NCBI RefSeq assembly: GCF_030506255.1
Contig: NZ_CP113431.1
Span: forward strand, 1,302,001 to 1,366,000
Length of the DNA: 64,000 bases
Source: Nocardioides sp. Arc9.136
GTDB lineage: Bacteria > Actinomycetota > Actinomycetes > Propionibacteriales > Nocardioidaceae
Direction of reading: 5' to 3'
The notes beneath the pieces were generated by a model. That model did not search any database. It was not told the origin of the DNA and was given only the letters and a program-made list of their open reading frames with translations. How positions within the stretch are numbered: position 1 is the first letter of the stretch; each line of letters begins with the position of its first letter. Below, piece after piece: positions 52,934 through 62,309 of the stretch. A program made the position numbers and the translations under genes.

Positions 52934-55071
52934 GCGCCGCCGAGGCCGCCAGCCGCCGCAGCCGCCTCCGGCTCGTCGTCGTGCAGGCGCTGGTCTTCTC
53001 GCTGTTCGCGACCCTCTTCGTGCGGCTGTACTACCTGCAGGTGGTCAGCGGCGAGCGGTACACCGCGCAGGCCGCCGACCAGTCGGTGCGCGACATCGTC
53101 GTCCAGCCCCAGCGCGGGCTCATCGTCGACGACATGGGCCGCCCCCTGGTCACCAACCGGACCGCCTGGGTGGTCTCGGTCGACCGCGGCATGCTCGCCA
53201 AGATGGGCGAGGGCCAGCAGGACAAGCTCGTCGAGCGGCTCGCCCAGGTCAGCGGGGTGCGCGCGGGGATGATCCGCAAGCGGCTGGTCACCTGCGGCTC
53301 GAAGGGCAGCGTCGTGGGCGCGTGCTGGAACGGCTCGCCGTACCAGCCGGTCCCGGTCGCCTCCGACGTCGAGCAGTCCGTCGCCCTGCGCATCCTCGAG
53401 CAGCCCGAGGACTTCCCGGCCGTGCTGGCCGAGCAGCAGACCGTCCGCAACTACCCCGAGCCGTACGGCGTGAACCTCGCGCACGTGCTGGGCTACCTCA
53501 GCCCGATCACCGAGGAGGAGCTCGACTCCGCCGAGGAGGACGGAGACGAGTCGGTCAACGGCGCCTCGTCGGTGGGCCGGGCCGGGGTGGAGAAGCAGTA
53601 CGACCGCTGGCTGCGCGGGATGCCCGGCTACCGCAGCGTCGCCGTGGACTCGATGGGTCGCGTGCTCGGCGACGACGGGGAGGTCGAGGCCACCCCGGGC
53701 GCGACGCTGGTCACCTCGATCGACGCCCGCGTCCAGGGCCTGGTCGAGAAGGAGCTCGCCGCCACGCTGCAGCAGGCCCGCACCGAGGTCGACACCGTCA
53801 CCGGCCGCCGCTACGAGGCCGACTCGGGCGCGGTCGTGGTGATGGAGGCCGACACCGGCCGGGTCGTCGCCATGGCCAGCCAGCCGACGTACGACCCCGG
53901 CGTCTGGGTCGGCGGGATCACCAAGAAGCAGCTCGCGCACCTGTACTCCGAGGCCGCCGGCACCCCGCTGCTCGGCCGCGCCACCCAGGGCCAGTTCGCC
54001 CCTGGCTCGACGTGGAAGCCGTTCATGACGGCCGGCGCGCTGACCAACGGCTACACCGAGGACACCCGGCTGGCCTGCTCCTCGGGCTTCCAGGTCGGCA
54101 ACCGCGTGTTCAAGAACTACGAGTCCGGCGCCTACGGCTCGATCGGCTTCGACAAGGCGCTCGAGGTCTCCTGCAACACCTTCTTCTACCGGATCGGCTA
54201 CGACTACTGGCAGCGCTTCGGCTCCGACGTCGACGACGTCGAGGCCAAGGACCCGCTGGTCGAGGAGGCCAAGACCTTCGGCTTCGGCGACGAGACCGGC
54301 ATCGACCTCCCCGGCGAGGCCTCCGGCCGGATCGCCGACCGGAAGTGGAAGCGCGCCTACTACGACTCGATGAAGGACTACTACTGCGGCATCGCCGACG
54401 AGCCGCAGGACGCGAAGACCTCCGACTTCGTCTACCGGTTCGCCCGCGAGTTCTGCATCGAGGGCTTCGCCTACCGCGCCGGTGACGCGGTCAACTTCGC
54501 CATCGGCCAGGGCGACACGATCGTCACGCCCCTGCAGCTGGCGCGCGCGTACGCCGCGCTCGCGAACGGCGGCACCCTGTGGGCGCCCCGGGTCGGCAAG
54601 GCGATCGTCGACCCGACCGGCAAGACCATCCGCGAGATCAGGCCCAAGAAGGTCGGCTCCGTCGGCCTGCCCGCGTCGGTCCTCGACTACATCGACACCG
54701 CCTTGAAGGGCGTCAGCAGCCGCGGCACGATGAGCTGGAAGCTGCCCGGCTTCCCGCTCGAGGAGGTCGACATCCGGTCCAAGACCGGCTCGGCCGAGGT
54801 CTACGGCAAGCAGTCGACCTCGTGGGTCGCCTCCTACACCGACGACTACGTCGTGGTGATGATGGTCAGCCAGGGCGGCACCGGCTCGGGCCGCAACGGC
54901 GACTCCATCCGACGCATCTACGAGGCGCTGTACGGCGTCGAGGGCGCCACCGTGGACCCGCGCAAGGCGTTCATCCCCGGCACCGAGCCGCCGGCCGGGC
55001 TCCCGACGTTCATGGCCGACGGCTCGATCCTGCCGCCGGGCCGCTCCGAGCAGCAGGAGGAGGGCCGATGA
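52930..55071 (+). CDS. mrdA: Penicillin-binding protein 2, elongation transpeptidase
   Basis: A 713-residue class B PBP that cross-links peptidoglycan in the elongasome. One N-terminal membrane helix (about 16-38), the pedestal domain with RGLIVDDMGRPL near 60, and the transpeptidase domain with SxxK at Ser360 (GSTWK), SxN at Ser414 (SCN) and KTG at Lys618 (SKTGSAE). The SCN asparagine triad is intact. The catalytic region contains an extra Cys-containing insertion (YYCGIADEPQ...REFCIEGF, about residues 480-515) that could form a disulfide outside the cell. Overlaps mreD and rodA by 4 nt each. Confidence 0.96.
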   Translation: MSAAEAASRRSRLRLVVVQALVFSLFATLFVRLYYLQVVSGERYTAQAADQSVRDIVVQPQRGLIVDDMGRPLVTNRTAWVVSVDRGMLAKMGEGQQDKLVERLAQVSGVRAGMIRKRLVTCGSKGSVVGACWNGSPYQPVPVASDVEQSVALRILEQPEDFPAVLAEQQTVRNYPEPYGVNLAHVLGYLSPITEEELDSAEEDGDESVNGASSVGRAGVEKQYDRWLRGMPGYRSVAVDSMGRVLGDDGEVEATPGATLVTSIDARVQGLVEKELAATLQQARTEVDTVTGRRYEADSGAVVVMEADTGRVVAMASQPTYDPGVWVGGITKKQLAHLYSEAAGTPLLGRATQGQFAPGSTWKPFMTAGALTNGYTEDTRLACSSGFQVGNRVFKNYESGAYGSIGFDKALEVSCNTFFYRIGYDYWQRFGSDVDDVEAKDPLVEEAKTFGFGDETGIDLPGEASGRIADRKWKRAYYDSMKDYYCGIADEPQDAKTSDFVYRFAREFCIEGFAYRAGDAVNFAIGQGDTIVTPLQLARAYAALANGGTLWAPRVGKAIVDPTGKTIREIRPKKVGSVGLPASVLDYIDTALKGVSSRGTMSWKLPGFPLEEVDIRSKTGSAEVYGKQSTSWVASYTDDYVVVMMVSQGGTGSGRNGDSIRRIYEALYGVEGATVDPRKAFIPGTEPPAGLPTFMADGSILPPGRSEQQEEGR

Positions 55072-56309
55072 CCGTCACGCGACTCACCCCGCGCGTCGCC
55101 GTCCGGCCCGCCGGCGGGACCGCGTCGCGGACCGCTGGCCGGACCCGGCTCGGCACCACGGTGCGGGCGCCCGGGCTCGACTGGTGGCTCACCGGCGCCG
55201 TGCTGGCCCTCGTGGTGCTCGGCACGCTGCTGGTGTGGTCAGCCACCTCGGCCCGCGACACGCTCACCGGCGGCGACTCCACGGCGTACCTCTCCAAGCA
55301 CGTCACGAACGTCGCCATCGGCGTCGTGCTGATGGTCCTGGTCATGGCCACCGACCACCGGTGGGTGCGCATCGTCGCGCCGCTGGTCTACCTCGCCTCG
55401 ATCGTCGGGCTCGGCCTGGTGCTCTCCCCGCTGGGCAGCACGATCAACGGGTCGCGGTCGTGGATCAACCTGGGCGGGATGTCGATCCAGCCCTCGGAGT
55501 TCGCCAAGCTCGCGGTCGTGATCGGCATGGCGCTCCTCGTCGCCGAGCGCGCCGAGGGGCGCTGGCGGGCCCGCGTCGGGACGGGGGAGGTGGCCGGCAT
55601 GCTGGCCATCGCCGGCCTGCCCGCGGCGCTGATCATGCTGCAGCCCGACCTCGGCACGATGCTCGTGCTCTCCGCGACCGTCTTCGGCGTGCTCGCGGTC
55701 TCCGGCGCGCCGCGCCGCTGGCTGCTGCTCCTGGTCGGCGGGGGCGTCACCGCGGCCGTCGCGGCGGTCGCCGCCGGAGCGCTCAAGCAGTACCAGGTCG
55801 ACCGGTTCCTCGCCTTCACCAACCCCGACCTCGACCCCCGCGGCGCCGGCTACAACGTCGAGCAGGCGCGGATCGCCGTCGGCAACGGCGGGCTCTTCGG
55901 CCAGGGCCTCTTCGACGGCTCCCAGACCCGCTCGGGCTTCGTCCCCGAGCAGCACACCGACTTCATCTTCACCGTGGCCGGCGAGGAGCTCGGGCTGCTC
56001 GGCGCCGGCCTGCTCATCGGCCTGCTCGTCGTCGTCCTGTGGCGCGCGCTCGTGATCGCCGCGCGCACCGACGACGTCTTCGGCCGGGTGGCCGCCGCCG
56101 GCATCGCCTGCTGGTTCGGGTTCCAGGCGTTCCAGAACATCGGCATGTGCCTGGGCATCATGCCGGTCACCGGCGTCCCGCTGCCGTTCGTGTCGTACGG
56201 CGGCTCCTCGATGTTCGCCGGCATGCTCGCCATCGGGCTGCTGCAGAACATCCACCTGCGGGCCACCGCCCCCGCCGCCACCCGGTTCGCCGGGCTCGCC
56301 GGTCGCTGA
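55068..56309 (+). CDS. rodA: Peptidoglycan glycosyltransferase RodA (SEDS)
   Basis: A 413-residue SEDS-family polymerase acting with PBP2. After a basic cytosolic tail of about 35 residues, ten membrane segments are seen. The family signature motifs are present: GSRSWINLGGMSIQPSEFAKL near residue 125-145 and MPVTGVPLPFVSYGGSSM near 365. The catalytic Asp expected in the large extracellular loop is probably in FVPEQHTDFIFTV. ATG at 55068 overlaps mrdA (ATGA). It is the last gene of the operon; a weak hairpin follows. Confidence 0.96.
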   Translation: MTVTRLTPRVAVRPAGGTASRTAGRTRLGTTVRAPGLDWWLTGAVLALVVLGTLLVWSATSARDTLTGGDSTAYLSKHVTNVAIGVVLMVLVMATDHRWVRIVAPLVYLASIVGLGLVLSPLGSTINGSRSWINLGGMSIQPSEFAKLAVVIGMALLVAERAEGRWRARVGTGEVAGMLAIAGLPAALIMLQPDLGTMLVLSATVFGVLAVSGAPRRWLLLLVGGGVTAAVAAVAAGALKQYQVDRFLAFTNPDLDPRGAGYNVEQARIAVGNGGLFGQGLFDGSQTRSGFVPEQHTDFIFTVAGEELGLLGAGLLIGLLVVVLWRALVIAARTDDVFGRVAAAGIACWFGFQAFQNIGMCLGIMPVTGVPLPFVSYGGSSMFAGMLAIGLLQNIHLRATAPAATRFAGLAGR

Positions 56310-56320
56310 CCGGGTCCGTC

Positions 56321-56351
56321 GGCCTGGGCCCGCAGGCCCCTCACCCAGGCC
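56321..56351. terminator. Weak bidirectional hairpin
   Basis: GGCCTGGG (56321-56328) pairs with CCCAGGCC (56344-56351), 15-nt loop, with an alternative shorter stem inside. It lies between convergent rodA and the exchanger gene. Confidence 0.4.
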
Positions 56352-56354
56352 CGA

Positions 56355-57476
56355 TCAGGGGACCACGGAGAGGAACAGGAACGCTCCGAACAGGACGAGG
56401 TGCACCAGTCCCTGCTGGGACTTGGCGCGACCCTGGGCGACCGTGAGCGCCGAGACGACGACGGTGATCGCGAGCAGGACGAGCTGGGTGGTCTCCAGGC
56501 CCAGGACGAGCGGACCGTCGAGCCAGATCGAGGCGACCGCGATGGTCGGGACGGTCAGGCCGATGGAGGCCATCGCCGAGCCGTAGCCGAGGTTCAGGCT
56601 GACCTGGACCCGGTCGCGGGAGGCGTTGCGGACCGCCGCGATGGACTCGGGGGCGAGCACCAGCAGGGCGATCACGACACCGACGACGGCGTACGGCGCG
56701 CCGAGGCTCGTCACGCCGTCCTCGATGGTGGGGGAGAGCAGCTTGGCCAGGCCGACGACCGAGACCAGCGCGACCACGAGCATGACCAGGCTCAGCGCGG
56801 TCTCGCGGCCCGAGGGCGGATCGGCGTGGTCGTCGCCGTCCTCGTCGAGCAGGCCGGTGATCCGGCCGTACTCGTCGCTGGTGACCGGCACGAAGAAGTC
56901 GCGGTGCCGCACGGTCTGGGTGAAGACGAAGCCGGCGTACAGCACGATCGAGGCGACGGCGGCGAACGCCAGCTGCGAGGCGGAGAACTCCCGGCCGTCG
57001 CCGGACGTCGTGAAGCTCGGCAGCACCATCGTGAGGCTGGCCAGGGCGATCACGGTCGTGAGCGCCGTGCCGGTGCCCGAGGGGTTGAAGCTCACCAGGT
57101 GGTGCTTGACCGCGCCGACGAGGAGGGCGATCCCGACGATGCCGTTGAGGGTGATCATCACCGCGGCGAAGACGGTGTCGCGGGCGTAGGTGCTCGTGCC
57201 CTCCCCACCGCTGGTCATCAGCATGACGATCAGCCCGACCTCGATCACCGTCACGGCGACCGCGAGGATCAGCGACCCGAACGGCTCGCCGACCTTGTGC
57301 GCGACCACCTCGGCGTGGTGCACCGCGGCCAGCACGGCACCGACGAGCGCCGCAGCGATGAGCGCCAGCACCGCCCAGTGCGAGTGGCTGGCCCACGTGG
57401 CGGCGAGGACGATCAGGGCGACGACCGGCACGACGACCGACCACTGGAAGGGACCACGGACGGCGGGGGAGCTCAC
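56355..57476 (-). CDS. Ca2+/H+ (cation/proton) exchanger, ChaA-like
   Basis: A 373-residue membrane antiporter of the Ca:cation superfamily. Two inverted alpha-repeats are visible: GEPFGSLILAVAVTVIEVGLI near residue 63-83 and LAPESIAAVRNASRDRVQVSLNLGYGSAMASIGLTVP near 275-312, each with the Glu that coordinates Ca2+. Eleven hydrophobic segments, with an acidic cytosolic loop between them (about 205-222, LLDEDGDDHAD). The match to ChaA-type Na+ or K+/H+ and Ca2+/H+ exchangers is good; the cation is not certain. GTG at 57476 has TAGGTT 7 nt upstream. Divergent from the radical SAM gene. Confidence 0.9.
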   Translation of the reverse strand: MSSPAVRGPFQWSVVVPVVALIVLAATWASHSHWAVLALIAAALVGAVLAAVHHAEVVAHKVGEPFGSLILAVAVTVIEVGLIVMLMTSGGEGTSTYARDTVFAAVMITLNGIVGIALLVGAVKHHLVSFNPSGTGTALTTVIALASLTMVLPSFTTSGDGREFSASQLAFAAVASIVLYAGFVFTQTVRHRDFFVPVTSDEYGRITGLLDEDGDDHADPPSGRETALSLVMLVVALVSVVGLAKLLSPTIEDGVTSLGAPYAVVGVVIALLVLAPESIAAVRNASRDRVQVSLNLGYGSAMASIGLTVPTIAVASIWLDGPLVLGLETTQLVLLAITVVVSALTVAQGRAKSQQGLVHLVLFGAFLFLSVVP

Positions 57477-57483
57477 GACTTCG

Positions 57484-57489
57484 AACCTA
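57484..57489 (-). promoter_or_regulatory. -10 element of leaderless exchanger gene
   Basis: TAGGTT on the minus strand, 7 nt before the GTG start. Confidence 0.5.
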
Positions 57490-57544
57490 TCGGTCGGCGC
57501 ACGTACGCTTGACCAGTCCCGATCCGCCCTGCGAGAGGTCGCCC

Positions 57545-59557
57545 ATGTCCGCCCCTGAGTCCGTCTTCCCGCGGCTCGAGCCCCGCCTCCCCTCGGTGTC
57601 CAAGCCGATCCAGTACGTCGGGGGCGAGCTCAACTCCACGGTCAAGGACTGGGACTGCGGCGCGGGCACCGAGGTCGGCGAGACCGTCCGCTGGGCCCTG
57701 ATGTACCCCGACGCCTACGAGGTCGGGCTGCCCAACCAGGGCGTCCAGATCCTCTACGAGGTGCTCAACGAGCGCGACTGGATCGTGGCGGAGCGCACGT
57801 ACGCCGTGTGGCCGGACATGGAGAAGGTCCTCCGCGAGGGCGACGAGCACGGCCCGATCCCGCAGTTCACCGTCGACGGGCACCGACCGGTCCGCGCCTT
57901 CGACGTGCTCGGCCTGAGCTTCTCCACCGAGCTCGGCTACACCAACATGCTCAACGCCCTCGACCTCGCCGGCATCCCGCTGCACGCGGCCGACCGCACC
58001 GGCGAGGACCCGGTCGTGCTGGCCGGCGGCCACGCGGCGTTCAACCCCGAGCCGATCGCGGACTTCCTCGACGCCGCCGTCCTCGGCGACGGCGAGGAGA
58101 TCGTGCTCGCGATCTCCGAGGTCGTCCGGGAGTGGAAGGCCCAGGGCCGGCCCGCCGGCGACATGCCCAGCCCGCGCGACGAGCTGCTGCGCCGGCTCGC
58201 GGTCAGCGGCGGCGTCTACGTGCCGAAGTTCTACGACGTCGGCTACGGCGCCGACGGCGCCATCGCCGCGGTCGTGCCGAACGTCCCCGGCGTCCCGTAC
58301 CGGGTCACCAAGCACACGCTGATGGACCTCGACGCGTGGCCGTACCCGGCCAAGCCGCTGGTGCCGCTGGCCGAGACCGTGCACGAGCGGTTCAGCGTGG
58401 AGATCTTCCGCGGCTGCACCCGCGGCTGCCGGTTCTGCCAGGCGGGCATGATCACCCGCCCCGTGCGCGAGCGCTCGATCGAGACGATCGGCGCGATGGT
58501 CGAGAACGGCATCCGCAGCTCCGGCTTCGAGGAGGTCGGCCTGCTCTCGCTCTCCAGCGCCGACCACACCGAGATCGGCGAGGTCGCCAGGGGCCTGGCG
58601 GACCGGTACGAGGGCCAGAACGTCTCGCTGTCGCTGCCCTCGACCCGCGTCGACGCGTTCAACATCAACCTGGCCAACGAGTTCTCCCGCAACGGTCGCC
58701 GCTCGGGGCTGACCTTCGCCCCCGAGGGCGGGTCGGAGCGGATGCGGAAGGTGATCAACAAGATGGTCACCGAGGAGGACCTCATCCGCACCGTCGCCGC
58801 GGCGTACTCCCACGGCTGGCGGCAGGTGAAGCTCTACTTCATGTGCGGCCTCCCGACCGAGACCGACGAGGACGTGCTGCAGATCGCCGACCTCGCCAAG
58901 CGCGTCATCGCCAAGGGCCGCGAGGTCTCCGGCCGCAACGACGTGCGCTGCACGGTGTCGATCGGCGGGTTCGTGCCCAAGCCGCACACGCCGTTCCAGT
59001 GGGCCGCGCAGCTGGACCACGAGACCACCGACGAGCGCCTGCGCAAGCTGCGCGACACCGTGCGGGAGGACAAGAAGTACGGTCGCGCGATCGGCTTCCG
59101 CTACCACGACGGCAAGCCCGGCATCATCGAGGGACTGCTCTCGCGCGGCGACCGTCGCGTCGGCGCGGTCATCGAGCAGGTCTGGCGCGACGGCGGCCGG
59201 TTCGACGGCTGGAGCGAGCACTTCTCCTACGACCGCTGGGTCGCCGCCGCCGAGCAGGCGCTGGGCGCCCTGGCCCCCGTCGAGGGCGGCGGCGTCGTCG
59301 ACCTGGGCTGGTACACCACCCGTGAGCGCGGCTACGACGAGGTCCTGCCCTGGGACCACCTCGACTCCGGCCTGGACAAGGACTGGCTGTGGGCCGACTG
59401 GGAGGACGCTCTCGCCGTCGCCGACGGCTCCTCCGACGTCGAGGTCGAGGACTGCCGCTGGACGCCTTGCTACGACTGCGGCGTGTGCCCGGAGATGGGC
59501 ACCGAGATCCAGATCGGCCCCACCGGGCGCCAGCTGCTCCCGCTCAGCGTCGTCTGA
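57545..59557 (+). CDS. B12-binding-domain radical SAM protein (TIGR03960 type)
   Basis: A 670-residue radical SAM enzyme of the TIGR03960 group. An N-terminal B12-binding-like domain (about 35-210, MYPDAYEVGLPNQGVQILYEVLN) precedes the radical SAM core with the cluster motif CTRGCRFC near residue 297. GCFAPEGGSERMRKV-like and KLYFMCGLPTETDEDV segments are typical of B12-radical SAM proteins. Four Cys at the C-terminus (CRWTPCYDCGVC) suggest an extra cluster. ATG at 57545 follows GAGAGG. In other actinobacteria the next gene is usually TIGR03936 and then rne; neither is here. The reaction is unknown. Confidence 0.92.
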   Translation: MSAPESVFPRLEPRLPSVSKPIQYVGGELNSTVKDWDCGAGTEVGETVRWALMYPDAYEVGLPNQGVQILYEVLNERDWIVAERTYAVWPDMEKVLREGDEHGPIPQFTVDGHRPVRAFDVLGLSFSTELGYTNMLNALDLAGIPLHAADRTGEDPVVLAGGHAAFNPEPIADFLDAAVLGDGEEIVLAISEVVREWKAQGRPAGDMPSPRDELLRRLAVSGGVYVPKFYDVGYGADGAIAAVVPNVPGVPYRVTKHTLMDLDAWPYPAKPLVPLAETVHERFSVEIFRGCTRGCRFCQAGMITRPVRERSIETIGAMVENGIRSSGFEEVGLLSLSSADHTEIGEVARGLADRYEGQNVSLSLPSTRVDAFNINLANEFSRNGRRSGLTFAPEGGSERMRKVINKMVTEEDLIRTVAAAYSHGWRQVKLYFMCGLPTETDEDVLQIADLAKRVIAKGREVSGRNDVRCTVSIGGFVPKPHTPFQWAAQLDHETTDERLRKLRDTVREDKKYGRAIGFRYHDGKPGIIEGLLSRGDRRVGAVIEQVWRDGGRFDGWSEHFSYDRWVAAAEQALGALAPVEGGGVVDLGWYTTRERGYDEVLPWDHLDSGLDKDWLWADWEDALAVADGSSDVEVEDCRWTPCYDCGVCPEMGTEIQIGPTGRQLLPLSVV

Positions 59558-59582
59558 GGTCGGTCGGCCCGGGCACCGACCT
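59557..59582. terminator. Hairpin between convergent genes
   Basis: AGGTCGGT (59557-59564) pairs with ACCGACCT (59575-59582); the 10-nt loop is itself GC-palindromic. It starts at the last base of the radical SAM stop codon. Confidence 0.5.
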
Positions 59583-59593
59583 GCCCGCAGGCG

Positions 59594-60946
59594 TCAGACC
59601 CGCCCGGCGCGCAGGGCGGTCCAGGTGTCGGCGGCGACGACACCGGTGACGGGCCGGCCGACCCGGCGCTGGTAGGTCGCCACCCAGCGGCTCGTGGCGT
59701 CGTCGAGGACACCTGTGACCCGGAGGTCGGCGGTGGTGGCGACGTTCAGCGCGCGCTGGAGGCGGCGTACGGCGTCCTCGGCGGAGCCCACCTTGAGCAG
59801 CGGGCCGGAGCCGGCGGCGAGCAGGCTGGTCCAGGTACGGCGGTCGACCCGGCCGGTGGCGGACAGGTCGCGGGCGCGCTGGTGCTTGCGCACGGCGGCC
59901 GCCACGTCGCGGTCGAAGCGGCCGTCGACCCGGCCGCGGTAGCTGCCGCGCTGCTTGAGCAGGCACTGCGCGGCCTCGACGACCGCGCCCCGGCGGCCCT
60001 TGGCGAGGGACGGGTAGTCGGCGCGGTCGAGGCGTACGCCGCCGCACGCCCGCGGCGCGCGGGGAGCCACCGAGCCGCCGCCGACGTGCAGGAAGTTGCG
60101 GTCGATGGCCAGCGTGACGCCGCCGTAGGTCGCGCTCTGGTCGAGGGCGTACTGGTGCACGCGCTCCCCGGTCCAGCTGCCGGCGCGGACCTTGTCGGAG
60201 AACACCGTGTCGGCCCGGCCGTTCGCCCAGGCGAACCACACCTGGTCGGGCATCTCGTAGGAGCCGGCGGAGAGGTTGTCGGCGTTGTCGAGGGCGTGGA
60301 TGCCGTCCGCGATGTTGGAGTAGACGCCGGAGCGGTGGCCCAGGGCGTGCAGCCCGGAGGTCCAGCCCGACAGGAATCGCAGCGCGGAGCGCCGGCAGTC
60401 GGTGTCCTCGAGGTCGAAGCCGCCCTCGAGGTCGTACCAGAGGGTGCTGCCCCGGGCGATGCCGAGCGCGCGGGCGCGCTGCACGGCGGCGGCGGCCTCC
60501 ACCCGGCCCTGGGCGTCGGCGGCGGCGTAGGCGTCCGTGGACGTGGGGTCGATCCGGTCCGGGTAGCTGCTGCACGAGGCCTGGGGCCCGACCCAGAGGG
60601 GCAGCAGCCGCCAGCCCGCGGCCGTCTGCCGGCTCACCCAGGTCGCGTCGAGGTGCGGCTGGCCCGACGCCGGGTCGGCCGGGTCGGGCCGGCACGACAT
60701 CGTCGAGCCGCCGAGGTAGACGCCCACGCCCCAGAACGGCGAGGACGTCAGCCAGGCGTCCATCTCCGACTGCGTGGGCGCGCACCGCGCGTCGAAGGCG
60801 TAGCCGGTGAAGGCGCCGGGCGCGGGCTCGGCCGCGGGGGCCGGTGCGGCGACCGCCACGGTCGCGACGGTCGCCGCCAGGCCGGTGACGAGGCCGGTCA
60901 GGAGCGCGCGCAGCGCCCCCGTGCGTGGTCGGTGCGAAGCGGTCAC
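59594..60946 (-). CDS. Secreted DUF1906 (GH25-like) protein with two peptidoglycan-binding domains
   Basis: A 450-residue exported protein. Signal peptide 1-39 (basic start, Ala-rich core, ending PAPAAE). Residues 44-285 match the DUF1906/Rv2525c-like glycoside-hydrolase fold: GYAFDARCAPTQSEMDAW, WGVGVYLGG, GSTLWYDLEGGFD with Asp-x-Glu acids as likely catalytic residues, and HQYALDQSATYGGV. Two PG_binding_1 repeats follow (about 320-375 and 390-448, LKQRGSYRGRVDGRFDRDVAAAVRKHQ and LQRALNVATTADLRVTGVLDDATSRWVATYQ). It probably acts on cell wall polymers. GTG at 60946 is preceded by GGGAGA. Transcribed from a -10 (TAGGGT) at about 60998-61003, with a leader near 50 nt. Confidence 0.9.
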   Translation of the reverse strand: MTASHRPRTGALRALLTGLVTGLAATVATVAVAAPAPAAEPAPGAFTGYAFDARCAPTQSEMDAWLTSSPFWGVGVYLGGSTMSCRPDPADPASGQPHLDATWVSRQTAAGWRLLPLWVGPQASCSSYPDRIDPTSTDAYAAADAQGRVEAAAAVQRARALGIARGSTLWYDLEGGFDLEDTDCRRSALRFLSGWTSGLHALGHRSGVYSNIADGIHALDNADNLSAGSYEMPDQVWFAWANGRADTVFSDKVRAGSWTGERVHQYALDQSATYGGVTLAIDRNFLHVGGGSVAPRAPRACGGVRLDRADYPSLAKGRRGAVVEAAQCLLKQRGSYRGRVDGRFDRDVAAAVRKHQRARDLSATGRVDRRTWTSLLAAGSGPLLKVGSAEDAVRRLQRALNVATTADLRVTGVLDDATSRWVATYQRRVGRPVTGVVAADTWTALRAGRV

Positions 60947-61064
60947 GGACGTCTCCCGAGAGGTACGGCGTCGTGCGGCTCCCGACGGCCTGACCGCACC
61001 CTACGACGTGACCGGCGCCTCAGGCAGCCGGACGCCGCAGCGGACGCGGCGCCCGCCCTCCGGG

Positions 61065-62309
61065 TCACCGGTGCAGCTGGTCCTCGATCGCCCGGGGCTT
61101 GGCGACGTACGTCGCTACGAGCGCCAGCGGCAGGCTCAGCACGAGCAGCACCACCACCGGCAGGTCCCACCCGCCGCTCGCGTCGTGGACCACGCCGATG
61201 GCGAAGGGCCCGGCCGCGGCCAGCAGGTAGCCGGCCGACTGGGTGAACGCGGAGAGCGCGGCGGTGCCGCCCGGGGTCCGGGCCCGCAGGCCGACCAGGG
61301 TGAGGATCAGCGGGAAGGTGCAGCAGCCGGTGCCGACGAGCACGGCCCACAGCGGTGCCAGCGAGTACGGCGCGACGAGCAGGCCGACGTAGCCGACCGG
61401 GTAGCAGGCGATGACCGCGAGCAGGACGCTCAGGGGGTTCTCGCGAGCGGCCAGGAGCCGGGGCAGCCACAGCGACAGCGGGATGCTGACCGCCGCCACC
61501 AGGGCGACCAGCAGGCCCGCCGCGGTGGGGGACCAGCCGCTGTCGCGCCACAGCTGGGCGAACCAGCCGAACACGGCGTACGCCTGCAGCGACTGGAGGC
61601 CGAAGAAGAGCGCCATCGCCAGGCCGAGGGGCGTCCGCGCGACCTCGGCGTACCGCACCGCGCGCGTGCCGGGCTCGCCGGCGGGCCGGCGGTCGTGCGC
61701 GACCAGGCCGAGCCAGGGCAGCGCCGCGACCAGTGCGAGGACCGCCCAGAGCCCCAGTCCCGTCCGCCAGCCGCCGAAGGCCTCGGCGACCGGGACCGTC
61801 AGTGCCAGGGAGGCGGTCAGGCCGACGGCGAGCGCGGTCGTGTACGCCGCGGTCATCGCCCCGATCCGGTCGGGGAAGTGCAGCTTGACCAGCGACGGCA
61901 GCAGCACGTTGGCCATCGCCATGCCGGCCACGGCCAGCAGGGACAGGCCAAGGAAGACCGTCTCGCTGCCGGTGACCGCGCGACCCAGCAGGCCCCCGCC
62001 CACGGCGAGCAGCGCCAGCAGCGTCACCCGGTGCAGGCCGACCGCGCGGGCGGCGGTGGGGGCGAACGCGCCGAAGACCGCGAACGCCAGCACGGGCAGC
62101 GAGGTGAGCAGGCCCGCGGTCGCGCCGGACATGCCGAACGCGTCGCGCACCTCGTCGAGCACCGGCCCGACGCTCACCGCGGCCGGTCGCAGGTTCAACG
62201 AGAGCAGCAGGACGCCGACGAGCAGCAGGGGCGCGGCGAGCGCGGCGGTACGTCGCGGGCCGGCGCCTCCGGTGCTCGTGGTGCCGCGGGTCGTCTGCGG
62301 CGCGGTCAC
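61065..62309 (-). CDS. MFS transporter, CynX/NimT type
   Basis: A 414-residue major facilitator protein with 12 membrane segments. The opening LLLVGVLLLSLNLRPAAVSVGPVLDEVRDAFGMS is distinctive of the CynX/NimT group, which exports cyanate, nitroimidazoles or similar small molecules. A central loop of about 25 residues carries RRPAGEPGTRA. GTG at 62309 overlaps the EEP gene's stop by 4 nt (GTGA), which is why it was chosen over the GTG at 62318; the pair is translationally coupled. No substrate can be read from the sequence. Confidence 0.88.
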   Translation of the reverse strand: MTAPQTTRGTTSTGGAGPRRTAALAAPLLLVGVLLLSLNLRPAAVSVGPVLDEVRDAFGMSGATAGLLTSLPVLAFAVFGAFAPTAARAVGLHRVTLLALLAVGGGLLGRAVTGSETVFLGLSLLAVAGMAMANVLLPSLVKLHFPDRIGAMTAAYTTALAVGLTASLALTVPVAEAFGGWRTGLGLWAVLALVAALPWLGLVAHDRRPAGEPGTRAVRYAEVARTPLGLAMALFFGLQSLQAYAVFGWFAQLWRDSGWSPTAAGLLVALVAAVSIPLSLWLPRLLAARENPLSVLLAVIACYPVGYVGLLVAPYSLAPLWAVLVGTGCCTFPLILTLVGLRARTPGGTAALSAFTQSAGYLLAAAGPFAIGVVHDASGGWDLPVVVLLVLSLPLALVATYVAKPRAIEDQLHR

